In this document: positions 48,773-57,344 of the stretch, piece after piece
Position numbering within the stretch: position 1 is the first letter of the stretch
How the letters are laid out: the number at the start of each line of letters is the position of its first letter
NCBI GenBank assembly: GCA_963811595.1
Contig: CAWERW010000015.1
Coordinates: forward strand, 372,001-436,000
DNA: 64,000 nt
Direction of reading: 5' to 3'
Source of the DNA: DASQFQ01 sp963811595
Lineage (GTDB): Bacteria; Actinomycetota; Thermoleophilia; Solirubrobacterales; Solirubrobacteraceae
Position numbers and translations under genes: made by a program
The notes under the pieces: model-generated
Told to the model about the DNA's origin: nothing
Database searches by the model: none
Seen by the model: the letters and a program-made list of their open reading frames with translations, nothing else

Positions 48773-48814
48773 GCTCGCCGCAATCGGGATTCACGGAGGA
48801 GGAGGGACTCTTCG

Positions 48815-50272
48815 ATGACCGCCATCGATCGGCGCGAGTTTCTGAAGCAGGCCGGCCTGTCGACTGCCGCGCTCACGGCACTCGGGGGACCGCTCCAAGG
48901 GGTGTTCGCGCGCGGCGCGCTCGCCGCCGGCTCGACCGGCGTCGCGCGCAACAACGGCGGCTACGGCCCGCTGCGGCCGGCGCCGGACCTCAGCGACGGC
49001 GTGGTGCGCCTGCACCTGCCCAAGGGCTTCGAGTACCGCAGCTTCACGCCGACCGGCACGCTGATGAGCGATGGCGTGATCACGCCCGGCCGCCACGACG
49101 GCATGGCCGCCTTCCCCTGGGGCCACGGCCGCTACCGGCTCGTCCGCAACCACGAGGTCAACGGGCCCACGCCGGCCTTCGGCTCGCCGGACAAGGCGTA
49201 CGACCGGATGGCCGGAGGCGGCACGACGACGCTCGAGGTCAACCATCACGCCAGCAAGGTCAGCTCGTGGGTCAGCTGCAACGGAACCCAGATGAACTGC
49301 GCCGGCGGTGCGATGCCCTGGGGCAGCTGGATCACCTGCGAGGAGACCGTCAACGGCCCGGACGTCGGTCCGGACTTCACCGGCGCTGACAACACGCTGC
49401 TGCAGCGCCAGCACGGCTACATCTTCGAGGTCCCCGTGAGCTGGGATCGGGGCGAGCACCGCACCCCCGTGCCGATCCGCGCGGCCGGCCGCTTCCCGCA
49501 CGAGGCGGTCGACGTCGACCCCTGGAGCGGCATCCTCTACCTGACCGAGGACAACTTCGCCTTCCCCTCGGGCTTCTACCGCTACCTCCCGCCGAAGCAC
49601 CCGATGAAGGCGCGCCGGCTGCTCGACGGCGGGAAGCTGCAGATGCTCAAGGTCAAGCGGACCAGGAACGCCGAGCTCGACCATGGCCAGGAGCCGGGCG
49701 TGAGCCACCGCGTCGAGTGGGTCACGATCGACGAGCCGGACACCACGTTCCCCGCAGGCACGACGAACGACCAGGCGCTCGTGTTCGTCGGCGACCAGGG
49801 GCGCGCGAAGGGCGCGGCGATCTTCAGCCGCCTCGAGGGCATCTTCTACGACTCCGGCAAGGTCTACCTCGTGTCGACCCAGGGCGGCGACACGCCCGCG
49901 GGCGAGCCACCGCCGTCAGGCTACGGCGACGGCTTCGGCCAGCTCTGGGTCTACGACACCCGGCGGGAGACGCTCACGTTGCTCTTCGAGTCGCCGAGCC
50001 GCACCGTCCTCGAGCTGCCCGACAACATGTGCATCAGCCCGCAGGGCTCCTCCCTCCTCTGCGAGGACGGCCCGACCGAGAACTACCTGCGGGGCGTGAC
50101 CCGCAGGGGTGAGATCTTCGACTTCGCGCTCAACGCGATCCCCCAGCGGATGGCGGAGGAGTTCGCGGGCTCGACGTTCTCATCCGACGGCAAGGTCCTG
50201 TTCGTGAACATCCAGGCCAGCTCCGGGACCACGTTCGCGATCTGGGGCCCGTGGCGAAAGGGGGCGCTCTAG
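48815..50272 (+). CDS. PhoX/DUF839-family phosphatase-like protein, Tat-exported
   Basis: 485 residues. The N-terminus DRREFLKQAGLSTAALTALGG is a twin-arginine signal. The mature part is a DUF839/PhoX propeller: GRHDGMAAFPWGHGRYRLVRNHEVNG, GAMPWGSWITCEETVNGPD, YIFEVPV, AAGRFPHEAVDVDPWSGILYLTEDNFAFPSGFYRYLP, FSRLEGIFYDSGKVYLVSTQGG, NMCISPQGSSLLCEDGP and STFSSDGKVLFVNIQ. The Trp-Glu-Glu-rich pocket and acidic clusters are where PhoX enzymes hold Fe/Ca. A strong GGAGGAGGAGGG site precedes ATG 48815. It is a phosphatase candidate, but DUF839 members are not all characterised. Confidence 0.85.
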   Translation: MTAIDRREFLKQAGLSTAALTALGGPLQGVFARGALAAGSTGVARNNGGYGPLRPAPDLSDGVVRLHLPKGFEYRSFTPTGTLMSDGVITPGRHDGMAAFPWGHGRYRLVRNHEVNGPTPAFGSPDKAYDRMAGGGTTTLEVNHHASKVSSWVSCNGTQMNCAGGAMPWGSWITCEETVNGPDVGPDFTGADNTLLQRQHGYIFEVPVSWDRGEHRTPVPIRAAGRFPHEAVDVDPWSGILYLTEDNFAFPSGFYRYLPPKHPMKARRLLDGGKLQMLKVKRTRNAELDHGQEPGVSHRVEWVTIDEPDTTFPAGTTNDQALVFVGDQGRAKGAAIFSRLEGIFYDSGKVYLVSTQGGDTPAGEPPPSGYGDGFGQLWVYDTRRETLTLLFESPSRTVLELPDNMCISPQGSSLLCEDGPTENYLRGVTRRGEIFDFALNAIPQRMAEEFAGSTFSSDGKVLFVNIQASSGTTFAIWGPWRKGAL

Positions 50273-50368
50273 CTCGTCAGACCGTCTCTTGCGTCCGCGG
50301 GACGATGGTGGGAGTGTGGATCGTCGGCTCAGCGCACCGACTCCTGCCCTTCGGCTGAAGGAGCTGAG

Positions 50369-50953
50369 ATGGAGACGCCAGCCAAGCAGCGCATCCTCGT
50401 GGTGGCCAACCGCACGGCGGCCACGCACCGGCTCCTCGACGAGGTCACACGCCGGCGCAGGAGCGGGCCTTGCGAGTTCGCGCTGCTGATCCCCGACGCC
50501 GGTGACCGCAAGCAGGCCGACTGGACGCTCGAGAACGCCCTGCCGCTGCTCGGGCGAGCCGCCGGCGGCGCGGTGGAGGGCATCCTCGGTGGCGCCGATC
50601 CCTTCACGTCGGTGCGCGACACGCTGCGCGACGGGCGCTTCGACGAGATCATCGTGTCGACCCTGCCCCAGAAGACCTCCAAGTGGCTCCGGCGCGACCT
50701 CGTCCGCAAGATCGAGAGCCTCGGGTTGCCGGTGACGACCGTCACCCCCGAGCAGCAGTCACTCAGGGACGGCATCGAAGACAGCGATGACGTGACGCGC
50801 GGGCACTCGTGCCGCGATGAGACGCTCCCTGCTCGCCCTGGCCGCCACGATCGCGGCGCTCGCCGGCCCCGGCGCCGCGCTGGCCGAGGGCGCCTCGAGC
50901 ATGACCACGGTCTCTCGCGTGTTCGGGGACGTGACAGAGCGCGGCGGGTCTGA
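50369..50953 (+). CDS. universal-stress-protein-like alpha/beta protein, run-on C-terminus
   Basis: The first ~140 residues form a coherent Rossmann-like fold: QRILVVANRTAATHRLLDEVTRRRRSGPCEFALLIPDAG, DPFTSVRDTLRDGRFDEIIVSTLPQKTSKWLRRDLVRKIESLGLPVTTVTPEQQSL. This type is common in actinobacteria and resembles the UspA architecture, without the ATP-binding GxxG(S/T) tail. After about residue 148 the frame runs into the metalloprotease gene and the sequence turns Arg-rich and non-protein-like. The natural stop seems lost and the ORF ends only at 50953, overlapping the next gene by 137 bp. ATG 50369 is preceded by AAGGAGCTGAG. Confidence 0.65.
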   Translation: METPAKQRILVVANRTAATHRLLDEVTRRRRSGPCEFALLIPDAGDRKQADWTLENALPLLGRAAGGAVEGILGGADPFTSVRDTLRDGRFDEIIVSTLPQKTSKWLRRDLVRKIESLGLPVTTVTPEQQSLRDGIEDSDDVTRGHSCRDETLPARPGRHDRGARRPRRRAGRGRLEHDHGLSRVRGRDRARRV

Positions 50954-53045
50954 GCTCGATGCGTTCTCCCTCGACTCGGACACGGTGGGTCGGCCCGACC
51001 TGTCCGGCTTGGCGGAAGACCCGGGCGGCACGGCGCGCAGCGACGCCGACGTGGCGTTCCAGACCGCGACGGTGGTGGGCGGCGAGCAGCTGTCCGCCCA
51101 GGGGAGCGCGTCGGCGAGGAGCGGCCTCCCCGTCCGGGAGTCCCAGAGCACCAGTGGTGTGGTGGCCGAGTTCACCCTCACCGAGCCCGCGAGCTACAGC
51201 GCGACGGGCACGCTCAGCGGGAGCAACGCCGCCGGTCAGTGCTGCCGCGTGACGTCGGCGCGGCTGACCGATGAGGACGGCAACAAGCTGTTCGAGTCCG
51301 TCGTGAGCAGCGGCGAGTCATCGGCGAGCGTGGCCGGCAGCGGGACGCTGCCGGCCGGCGAGTACCGGCTCCAGCTCGAGGCGAGCGCCGGCTTCGGCTT
51401 CGGCGCCGCGGCGAGCGACACGTCGGGCAGCGCCGCTTCGACGTACCTTCCCCTGACGCTCCCGGGCGCCGACGCCGACGGCGACGGCCTTCCCGACGAG
51501 TGGGAGACCGACGGGGTCGACGTCGACGACGACGGCTCGATCGACCTCGATCTGCCGGGGATGGGCGCCGACCCACGGCACAAGGACATCTTCGTCGAGC
51601 TCGACTTCATGCCGCCCCACCAGTTCGAGCTGGCGGCCGGGAACCAGATCGCGAAGGCCTTCGCCGACGCCCCGGTCGCCAACCCCGACGGGACGGCCGG
51701 CGTCACGCTGCACCTGGACAACGGCCCCGGCTCCGTGATGAACCCGCGCACCGGCGCGCTGTGGGGCAGCCGCTCGCGGCAGACCTCCGTTCCCCATCAG
51801 GCCCTGCTCGGCTCCGTGACTGCCGACCAGTACGACTGGGGGCCATTCGATGCGCTGAAGGCCGCGCACTTCCCGTCCGCCCGCCGGACGGCGTTCCACT
51901 ACGCGATCTCCGCGCACGGTCACGACGGCCGTGTCAGCGGCGTCGCACGCGACATCCCGAGCAGCGACCTGCTCGTCACGCTCGGCGCCGGCTGCCAGTC
52001 CTTGACGGGCTTCGACTGCACGCTGGATGCCACTGCCCAGGCCGGGACGCTGATGCACGAGCTCGGTCACAACCTCGGCCTGCGCCACGGTGGGAACGAC
52101 GACCTCGTCAACAAGCCGAACTACCTCTCGGTGATGAACTACAGCTTCCAGCTCACCGGGCTCATGCGGTCGAACCTGACGTTCGTCCTGGACTTCTCGC
52201 GGTTCGCGATCCCGCTGAACGAGACGGCGCTCGACGAAACGCACGGCTTCGGCGCGACGACCGCTCCGGCGAACACGTTCAACACACAGGGCAGGTGTCC
52301 CGGCGGGGCCCGGGCGACCTGGTTCGTGGCGGACGGCCCGACCGACTTCAACTGCGACGGCCCGACCACCGGGACCGTGTCCTCGGACATCAGCGGCGAC
52401 GGAGCCAAGACCGCGCTGCCCGGGTTCGTCGACTGGCCCGCGCTCGTCTTCGACGGCGGCGCGGTCGGCGGGTCCGGCGTGGCGCTTCCCTCCGAGACCC
52501 TGGTGATCGAGCCGCCATTCGAGGAGCTCCTGGCCAGCAAGAAGGCTCTCGAGGACTACGTCGCAGCCCAGCAGCGTCCACCGGACCCGCCGGCGACCCC
52601 GGGTCAGGCCGCGACGCCCACCAGCACGGTCCCGACCGGCGCCACGCCGCTCGCCATCACGACGCTCAGGGTCCGGCCCTCGCGATTCCGCGCCGCCCGC
52701 CGCGGATCGAGCATCGGCAGCCGCGGCGTCGCCGCCGTCAGCTACACCCTCACTGGGGCGGCGCGGGTGCGGTTCAGCGTCGAGCGCCTGGTCGCCGGAC
52801 GCCGCCGGGCCGGCCGCTGCCGGCCCGCGAAGACGGCGCCACGCGGCAAGCGCTGCGTGCGTCAGGTCACCGTGCGCGGCGGCTTCACGCACACGGGCAC
52901 GGCCGGGGCCAACACCTTCCGCTTCACGGGCCGCCTTGCCCGCAAGAGGCTGGCGCCCGGCAGCTACCGCCTCATCGCCACGCCGGTCAGCTCGGCCGGC
53001 GGCCTGGGCACCCCGCGCCGCACCTCCTTCGCGATCCGCCGCTGA
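50817..53045 (+). CDS. secreted metzincin-type zinc metalloprotease
   Basis: 742 residues. Signal peptide RRSLLALAATIAALAGPGAALA; a beta-rich N-terminal domain of about 190 residues (TTEPASYSATGTL-like jelly roll); a Ca-binding acidic segment DADGDGLPDEWETDGVDVDDDGSIDLD near 220-250; then the protease: DIFVELDFMPP, HYAISAHGHDGRVSGVARDIPSSDLLVTLG, the zinc motif HELGHNLGLRHGG at about 413 and the Met-turn LSVMNYSFQ. A linker leads to a C-terminal beta domain of about 110 residues (RVRPSRFRAARRGSSI, AAVSYTLTGAARVRFSVERLVAGRRRAGRC, GSYRLIATPVSSAGG) often attached to secreted proteins in this lineage. Probably a secreted protease activated by calcium. Confidence 0.88.
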   Translation: MRRSLLALAATIAALAGPGAALAEGASSMTTVSRVFGDVTERGGSELDAFSLDSDTVGRPDLSGLAEDPGGTARSDADVAFQTATVVGGEQLSAQGSASARSGLPVRESQSTSGVVAEFTLTEPASYSATGTLSGSNAAGQCCRVTSARLTDEDGNKLFESVVSSGESSASVAGSGTLPAGEYRLQLEASAGFGFGAAASDTSGSAASTYLPLTLPGADADGDGLPDEWETDGVDVDDDGSIDLDLPGMGADPRHKDIFVELDFMPPHQFELAAGNQIAKAFADAPVANPDGTAGVTLHLDNGPGSVMNPRTGALWGSRSRQTSVPHQALLGSVTADQYDWGPFDALKAAHFPSARRTAFHYAISAHGHDGRVSGVARDIPSSDLLVTLGAGCQSLTGFDCTLDATAQAGTLMHELGHNLGLRHGGNDDLVNKPNYLSVMNYSFQLTGLMRSNLTFVLDFSRFAIPLNETALDETHGFGATTAPANTFNTQGRCPGGARATWFVADGPTDFNCDGPTTGTVSSDISGDGAKTALPGFVDWPALVFDGGAVGGSGVALPSETLVIEPPFEELLASKKALEDYVAAQQRPPDPPATPGQAATPTSTVPTGATPLAITTLRVRPSRFRAARRGSSIGSRGVAAVSYTLTGAARVRFSVERLVAGRRRAGRCRPAKTAPRGKRCVRQVTVRGGFTHTGTAGANTFRFTGRLARKRLAPGSYRLIATPVSSAGGLGTPRRTSFAIRR

Positions 53046-53120
53046 CGATGGTGCGCCCCGCGGCCCCCTGATTCGTCCCGACGAGCGTGGTCGTCTCGCG
53101 CCCGCGGCTACCCACCGCCC

Positions 53121-53436
53121 ATGTCCGTCCTAACGATGCGCGCAGTCGACCTCCCGTCCGGCGAGACGATCCCCGTCCTCGGCATGGGCACGTGGCACCT
53201 GGCCGAGGGCCGCCATCCGCCGGAGGTCGAACTGGACGCGCTGCGCACCGGGCCTCGACCTCGGGATGACGCTGATCGACACCGCCGAGCTCTGCGGCGG
53301 CGGCGCGAGCGAGCGGCTCGTCGGCCGGGCGATCGCCGGCCGCCGCGACGATGTGTTCCTGGTCAGCAAGGTGAGGCCCACCCACGCGACCTACGACGGG
53401 ACGCTCGCCGCCTGCGACGCGAGCCTGCGCAGCGTC
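53121..53436 (+). pseudogene. aldo/keto reductase fragment, frameshifted and truncated
   Basis: ATG 53121 opens MSVLTMRAVDLPSGETIPVLGMGTWHLAEGRHPPEVELDALRTG, the standard AKR N-terminus. The frame is then lost by one extra G in the GGG at about 53251, and the next frame goes on with LDLGMTLIDTAELCGGGASERLVGRAIAGRRDDVFLVSKVRPTHATYDGTLAACDASLRSV. This includes the catalytic-Asp/Tyr region (here DTAELC, so Tyr is replaced) and Lys in LVSKV. The match ends at about 53436, where the convergent gene begins; roughly 160 C-terminal residues are absent. Non-functional remnant. Confidence 0.82.
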
Positions 53437-53878
53437 ACGGGACGTAGAGCGCCCAGCCGAGGACCTCGCCAGTCGGCGAGATCCGAATCGCGTGGTTCGT
53501 TGCTCGGCGGCGGTCGAAGTCCGAGTTCCAGATGGTCTCGGGCGGTCGATAGGCGCCGGGCGGCAGCCGGCCGGCGCCCTGCGCGTTACAGCGGAAGATC
53601 TCGAGCGTCCGGTCGTCCTCTTCGAAGCGCGCGGTGTCACATCTCATCTCGACGCTCCCCCAGTAGGACGGAAGGTCGGCGGAGGTGACCCAGCTCGAAT
53701 GAGCGCTGACGATCACGCCGAGGAGGACCGCAAACGCGACGAGGGCCACGATCACGAGCGCTGGCCCGCCCGAGAACGACGGGGGCTTCGGCTTCGCGAG
53801 GGCCTCCGGCTTCGGCGAGCCCGTTCTTCTCAGGCTCTCGGCCCACAGCGGCTCGTAAGGCTCGCGGTCGTCGTCCAT
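53435..53878 (-). CDS. single-pass membrane protein of unknown function
   Basis: 147 residues from ATG 53878. A Pro/Lys-rich cytoplasmic N-terminus of about 45 residues (DDDREPYEPLWAESLRRTGSPKPEALAKPKPPSFSGG), one transmembrane helix (PALVIVALVAFAVLLGVIVSA) and an outside domain with two cysteines (SYWGSVEMRCDTARFEEDDRTLEIFRCNAQGAG, ISPTGEVLGWALYVP). GTG 53890 is another possible start; a TAGCCT box lies directly in front of it. Family not recognised. It has a coding-like pattern but sits between two remnants, so its own integrity is uncertain. Confidence 0.65.
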   Translation of the reverse strand: MDDDREPYEPLWAESLRRTGSPKPEALAKPKPPSFSGGPALVIVALVAFAVLLGVIVSAHSSWVTSADLPSYWGSVEMRCDTARFEEDDRTLEIFRCNAQGAGRLPPGAYRPPETIWNSDFDRRRATNHAIRISPTGEVLGWALYVP

Positions 53879-53927
53879 CCTTTCCACCACAGGCTAGGCC
53901 AGCCGCGCCGCGCGAGCGCGCCACCGG

Positions 53928-54044
<117 letters not shown>

Positions 54045-54077
54045 GCGAGCCGTCAAGTTTACCAACTGGCACAACCC

Positions 54078-54258
54078 ATGTGCAGCGCGAAAAGCCGGTA
54101 CGAGGTGGCCGCCTACTTCGTCCACGAGATGCACCACGCGGTCCAGTTCCACGGACCCGACGGGCAAGAAGCAGACCACGCTGGGGCCGAACCAGCTCGA
54201 CTCCTACCAGCGCTACTACCAGCGCGAGTGGGGGCGGCTCAACAAGCCGAAGCCCTAG
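54078..54258 (+). pseudogene. short protease-like remnant with one-base frameshift
   Basis: From ATG 54078: SRYEVAAYFVHEMHHAVQFHGPDG, including an HExxH-type zinc motif (HEMHH). Deleting one G of the GGG at about 54163 lets it continue GKKQTTLGPNQLDSYQRYYQREWGRLNKPKP to the stop at 54258. Upstream of the ATG nothing similar remains before the tRNA gene 33 bp away, so the 5' part appears deleted. Only about 60 residues survive. It is most likely a metallopeptidase-like remnant; the parent family cannot be named. Its TAG shares CTAG with the DUF72 gene. Confidence 0.6.
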
Positions 54259-54980
54259 CTGCCGACGAGCGCGCGCAACCGCCTCGCGTTGCCGGGAGCG
54301 AACTCCTCCCAATCGTTGTTGAAGTAGGCGAACACGTCGACCTCGCCCGCGAGCGCGCGCACTCGCGCGGCCCACTCGGCGAGCTCCGTCTCGGAGTAGT
54401 TCCCGCGCCGCCCGCGGCGGCCGTGGTGGAAGCGCAGGTAGGTGAAGTCGGCGGTCAGCACCTCGGGCGTCTCGCGCCGGCGCTTGTCGTCGTGGAGCAC
54501 GAACGCGGCCCCGTGCGCGCGCAGCAGCGCGAACACCGGCTCGGCGAACCACGACGGGTGGCGCAGCTCGAACGCGTGGCGCCCCGGCGGGAGGTTCGAG
54601 AGCGCGTGCTCGAGGCGGTCGTCGTCGCGTGCGAAGCGGTCGGGGAGCTGCCACAGGACCGGGCCGAGCTTGGGTGACTCCGCGAGCGGCGCGATCGAGT
54701 CGTAGAAGCGCCCGACGCCGCGGTCCATGTCCGTGAGGCGCTTCATGTGCGTCAGGTAGCGCGAGGACTTGACCGCGAAGCAGAACTCAGGCGGCGTGTG
54801 GTGCACCCAGCCGTCGACCGCCGAGGGCGACGCGAGCCGGTAGAAGGTCGCGTTGACCTCGACGGTGTCGAACTGCGTGGCGTAGTGCTCGAGCCACCGC
54901 CGCGCCGGCAGGCGCGGCGGGTAGAACGTCTCCTTCCAGCTGGCGTAGTTCCAGCCCGAGCAGCCGATGCGGACGCTCAG
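54255..54980 (-). CDS. DUF72 family protein, apparent CTG start
   Basis: 241 residues of the DUF72 (YecE-like) TIM-barrel family: SVRIGCSGWNYASWKETFYPPRLPARRWLEHYATQFDTVEVNATFYRLASPSAVDGWVHHTPPEFCFAVKSSRYLTHMKRL, GPVLWQLPDRFARDDDRLEHALSNLPPGRHAFELRHPSWF, AAFVLHDD, FTYLRFHHG and DVFAYFNNDWEEFAPGNARRL. The family begins close to RIG-SGW, yet no ATG, GTG or TTG exists in frame upstream of 54806, which is well inside the domain. CTG 54980 lies in CTGA with the upstream gene's stop, the same arrangement as ATGA/GTGA overlaps elsewhere here, so I take it as the start. Function unknown. Confidence 0.82.
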   Translation of the reverse strand: MSVRIGCSGWNYASWKETFYPPRLPARRWLEHYATQFDTVEVNATFYRLASPSAVDGWVHHTPPEFCFAVKSSRYLTHMKRLTDMDRGVGRFYDSIAPLAESPKLGPVLWQLPDRFARDDDRLEHALSNLPPGRHAFELRHPSWFAEPVFALLRAHGAAFVLHDDKRRRETPEVLTADFTYLRFHHGRRGRRGNYSETELAEWAARVRALAGEVDVFAYFNNDWEEFAPGNARRLRALVGS

Positions 54981-55411
54981 CCGGCGACCCTCACCTTGGT
55001 GATCGGGCCCTCCTGGCGGCAGTCCGAGGTGTTCCCGCCCTCACAGGCGATCCGGTAGGCCTGCCAGTAGTAGGTGCCGGGGGAGTTGAGCCAGAACTCG
55101 GGGAAGTCGAAGAACTTCATCTTGACGCTGAACTTCGAGCTCGTGCGCTTGGCGCGCTGGATCGCTTCGGCCTTCGTCGCGTTGGGGCAGATGATCCCCT
55201 CGGCGTCCTTCTTCTTGTTCTTGCAGACGTGGATGTAGATCTGGCCCGGGCCGTTGACTCGGCCCTTCAAGGTCGGTCGCTTGCCGGCGGGGATGGACTT
55301 CCCGGCCTTCGGCGACGTCGGGGTGATGCCGTTCTTGGTGGCGGCGGCTGCGACCGTGGGAACGGCGAGCAGGGCGGCGGTGGCGAGGATGAGCGTTAGG
55401 CGAGCTGACAT
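54977..55411 (-). CDS. small secreted protein of unknown function
   Basis: 144 residues. Signal peptide MSARLTLILATAALLAVPTVAAAA, then a single beta domain with four cysteines: ITPTSPKAGKSIPAGKRPTLKGRVNGPGQIYIHVCKNKKKDAEGIICPNA, FSVKMKFFDFPEFWLNSPGTYYWQAYRIACEGGNTSDCRQEGPITKVRVAG. The SPGTYYWQAYR...C motif is typical of Ig/FN3-like surface proteins of this lineage. Ends in the CTGA overlap with the DUF72 gene. Confidence 0.78.
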   Translation of the reverse strand: MSARLTLILATAALLAVPTVAAAATKNGITPTSPKAGKSIPAGKRPTLKGRVNGPGQIYIHVCKNKKKDAEGIICPNATKAEAIQRAKRTSSKFSVKMKFFDFPEFWLNSPGTYYWQAYRIACEGGNTSDCRQEGPITKVRVAG

Positions 55412-55446
55412 GCGCCCACCCTAACCACCAGAATGCGGCCCCGGCA

Positions 55447-56371
55447 ATGGCCCGCTGCTTCGTGACCCGCCGCATCCCCGGCCCGGCGCTGGATCGCCTG
55501 ATCGACGCACACGACGTCGACGTGTGGCCGCACCGGCTCCCGCCCACGCCCGACGAGCTGCGCGAGCACGTCTCGAACGTCGAAGGACTGCTGAGTCTGC
55601 TCACGGACACCGTCGACGAGGCGCTGCTCGACGGCGGCGCCCGACCTGCGCGCGATCTCCAACTACGCGGTCGGCACCGACAACGTCGACCTCGACGCCG
55701 CGACCGCGCGCGGCATCCCGGTCGGCAACACCCCCGACGTGCTCACCGACGCGACCGCCGACCTCGCGTTCGCGCTCATGCTCGCGTTCGCGCGGCGGCT
55801 GCCTGAGGGCGAGCGCGACGTGCGCGAGGGCCAGTGGGTGACGTTCGAGCCCGACCGCAACCTCGGCGCCGAGGTGACGGGCGCGACGCTCGGGATCGTC
55901 GGCTTCGGACGCATCGGCCAGGCGGTCGCGCGGCGCGCGGAGGGCTTCGGGATGGAGGTGCTCCACAGCGCGCGCTCCAGCGGCGTCCCGCTCGAGGAGC
56001 TGCTCGAGCGCTCCGACTTCGTCAGCCTGCACTGCCCGCTCACGCCCGACACGCACCACCTGATCGACTGGGACGCCCTCGACCGCATGAAGCCGACCGC
56101 GCTGCTGATCAACACCGCGCGCGGGCCGATCGTCGACACCGCCGCGCTCCAGCGCGCGCTGCACGAGCGCGCCATCGGCGGCGCCGCGCTCGACGTCACC
56201 GACCCCGAGCCGCTGCCCGCCGACCATCCGCTGCTGGGCGCGCCGAACCTGCTCGTCGTGCCGCACATCGGCTCGGCGACGGTGCGGACCCGCCACAAGA
56301 TGACCGAGATCGCCGTCGACAACCTGCTCGCCGCGCTGGCCGGCGAGCCGATGCCGCACCAGGCCAACTGA
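55447..56371 (+). pseudogene. D-2-hydroxyacid (glyoxylate/hydroxypyruvate-type) dehydrogenase with a one-base insertion
   Basis: ATG 55447 opens MARCFVTRRIPGPALDRLIDAHDVDVWPHRLPPTPDELREHVSNVEGLLSLLTDTVDEALLDGG; at about 55634 one extra G/C shifts the frame, and the second frame continues APDLRAISNYAVGTDNVDLDAATARGIPVGNTPDVLTDATADLAFALMLAFARRL. From there the enzyme is complete: NAD-binding LGIVGFGRIGQAVARRAEGFGMEVL, LHCPLTPDTHHLID, LINTARGPIVDTAAL (catalytic Arg), LDVTDPEPLPADHPLLGAPNLLVVPHIGSAT (Glu and His). Restoring the frame yields about 307 residues, normal length. Everything else is well kept, so a sequencing/assembly indel or very recent loss is likely. Confidence 0.85.
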
Positions 56372-57288
56372 CCCGCGTCGCGGTCGTCGACATCGGGACG
56401 AACTCGACGCGGCTGCTGATCGCCGACGTCGAGGACGGCGCCGTGACCGAGGTCGAGCGGCGCTCGATCGTCACGCGCCTCGGCGAGGGCGTCGACGCGA
56501 CCGGCGCGCTCGGCGACGAGCCGCAGCGCCGTGTCTTCGGCGTGCTCGCCCGCTACGCCGACGCGATCGCGGAGCACGGCGCGGAGCGCACCACGGCGGT
56601 GCTGACCTCGGCGGTGCGCGACGCGTCCAACGGCGCGGGCTTCGCAGACACCGTGCGCACGCGCTTCGGCTTCGACGCCCGCATCATCGACGGCGACGAG
56701 GAGGCGCGCCTGACCTACCTCGGCGCCACCGCCACCCGCGACGCGCCCGCCAGCGGCGGGCTGCTGGTGATCGACATCGGGGGCGGCTCGACCGAGCTCG
56801 TGGTCGGCGAGGGCGCCGAGGTGGTCTTCCACGTCTCGACCCAGATCGGCGTCGTCCGCCACTCGGAGCGCCACCTGCACTCCGATCCGCCGGCGGCGGA
56901 GGAGCTCGCGGCGCTCACCGAAGCGGTCGAGCGGGAGCTGGCGCGGGCCGTTCCGGAGCGCGAGGGCGTCGTCGCCGCGGTGGCCGTGGCCGGCACCGCG
57001 ACGCAGGCCGCGGGCATCGATCGTGGCGCCGAGGGACTCGACGTCGAGGGCCACCGGCTCTCGGACGAGCGGTTGCGCGCCATGCTTACCGACTTGGCGT
57101 CAGTTCCGCTCGCGCGGCGCCGGGAGGTGCCCGGACTCGACCCGGATCGGGCCCCGACGATCGTGAGCGGCGTAGTGGTGCTGCTTTGCGCCCTGGCGGC
57201 ATTCGGCCTCGCCGAGGTGGAGGTCTCGGACCGCGACATCCTCTGGGGAGCAGCGATTGAGACAGGACGGTCCACCACGTCCAACTGA
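56368..57288 (+). CDS. Ppx/GppA family phosphatase (exopolyphosphatase-like), apparent CTG start
   Basis: 306 residues of the actin-like ASKHA fold: TRVAVVDIGTNSTRLLIADVEDG (phosphate 1), TTAVLTSAVRDASNGAGF, GLLVIDIGGGSTELVVGEG (phosphate 2), VAVAGTATQAAGI and APTIVSGVVVLLCAL. Homologues start MTRVAxxDxGTNS. Here that position is CTG (CTG ACC CGC GTC) at 56368, overlapping the upstream TGA as CTGA; no other start codon occurs in frame nearby. Expected to hydrolyse polyphosphate or pppGpp. A clean hairpin terminator follows 2 nt after the stop. Confidence 0.87.
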   Translation: MTRVAVVDIGTNSTRLLIADVEDGAVTEVERRSIVTRLGEGVDATGALGDEPQRRVFGVLARYADAIAEHGAERTTAVLTSAVRDASNGAGFADTVRTRFGFDARIIDGDEEARLTYLGATATRDAPASGGLLVIDIGGGSTELVVGEGAEVVFHVSTQIGVVRHSERHLHSDPPAAEELAALTEAVERELARAVPEREGVVAAVAVAGTATQAAGIDRGAEGLDVEGHRLSDERLRAMLTDLASVPLARRREVPGLDPDRAPTIVSGVVVLLCALAAFGLAEVEVSDRDILWGAAIETGRSTTSN

Positions 57289-57312
57289 CACCCCCCAGAT
57301 GGGGGGTTTCTG
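57289..57312 (+). terminator. rho-independent terminator after the Ppx/GppA gene
   Basis: CCCCCC (57291-57296), loop AGAT, GGGGGG (57301-57306), then TTTCTGG. A 6 bp all-G/C stem with T's, directly behind the stop codon. Confidence 0.8.
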
Positions 57313-57344
57313 GACGTTTGTTTGATTGCTCGTCGCGTTCGCGC

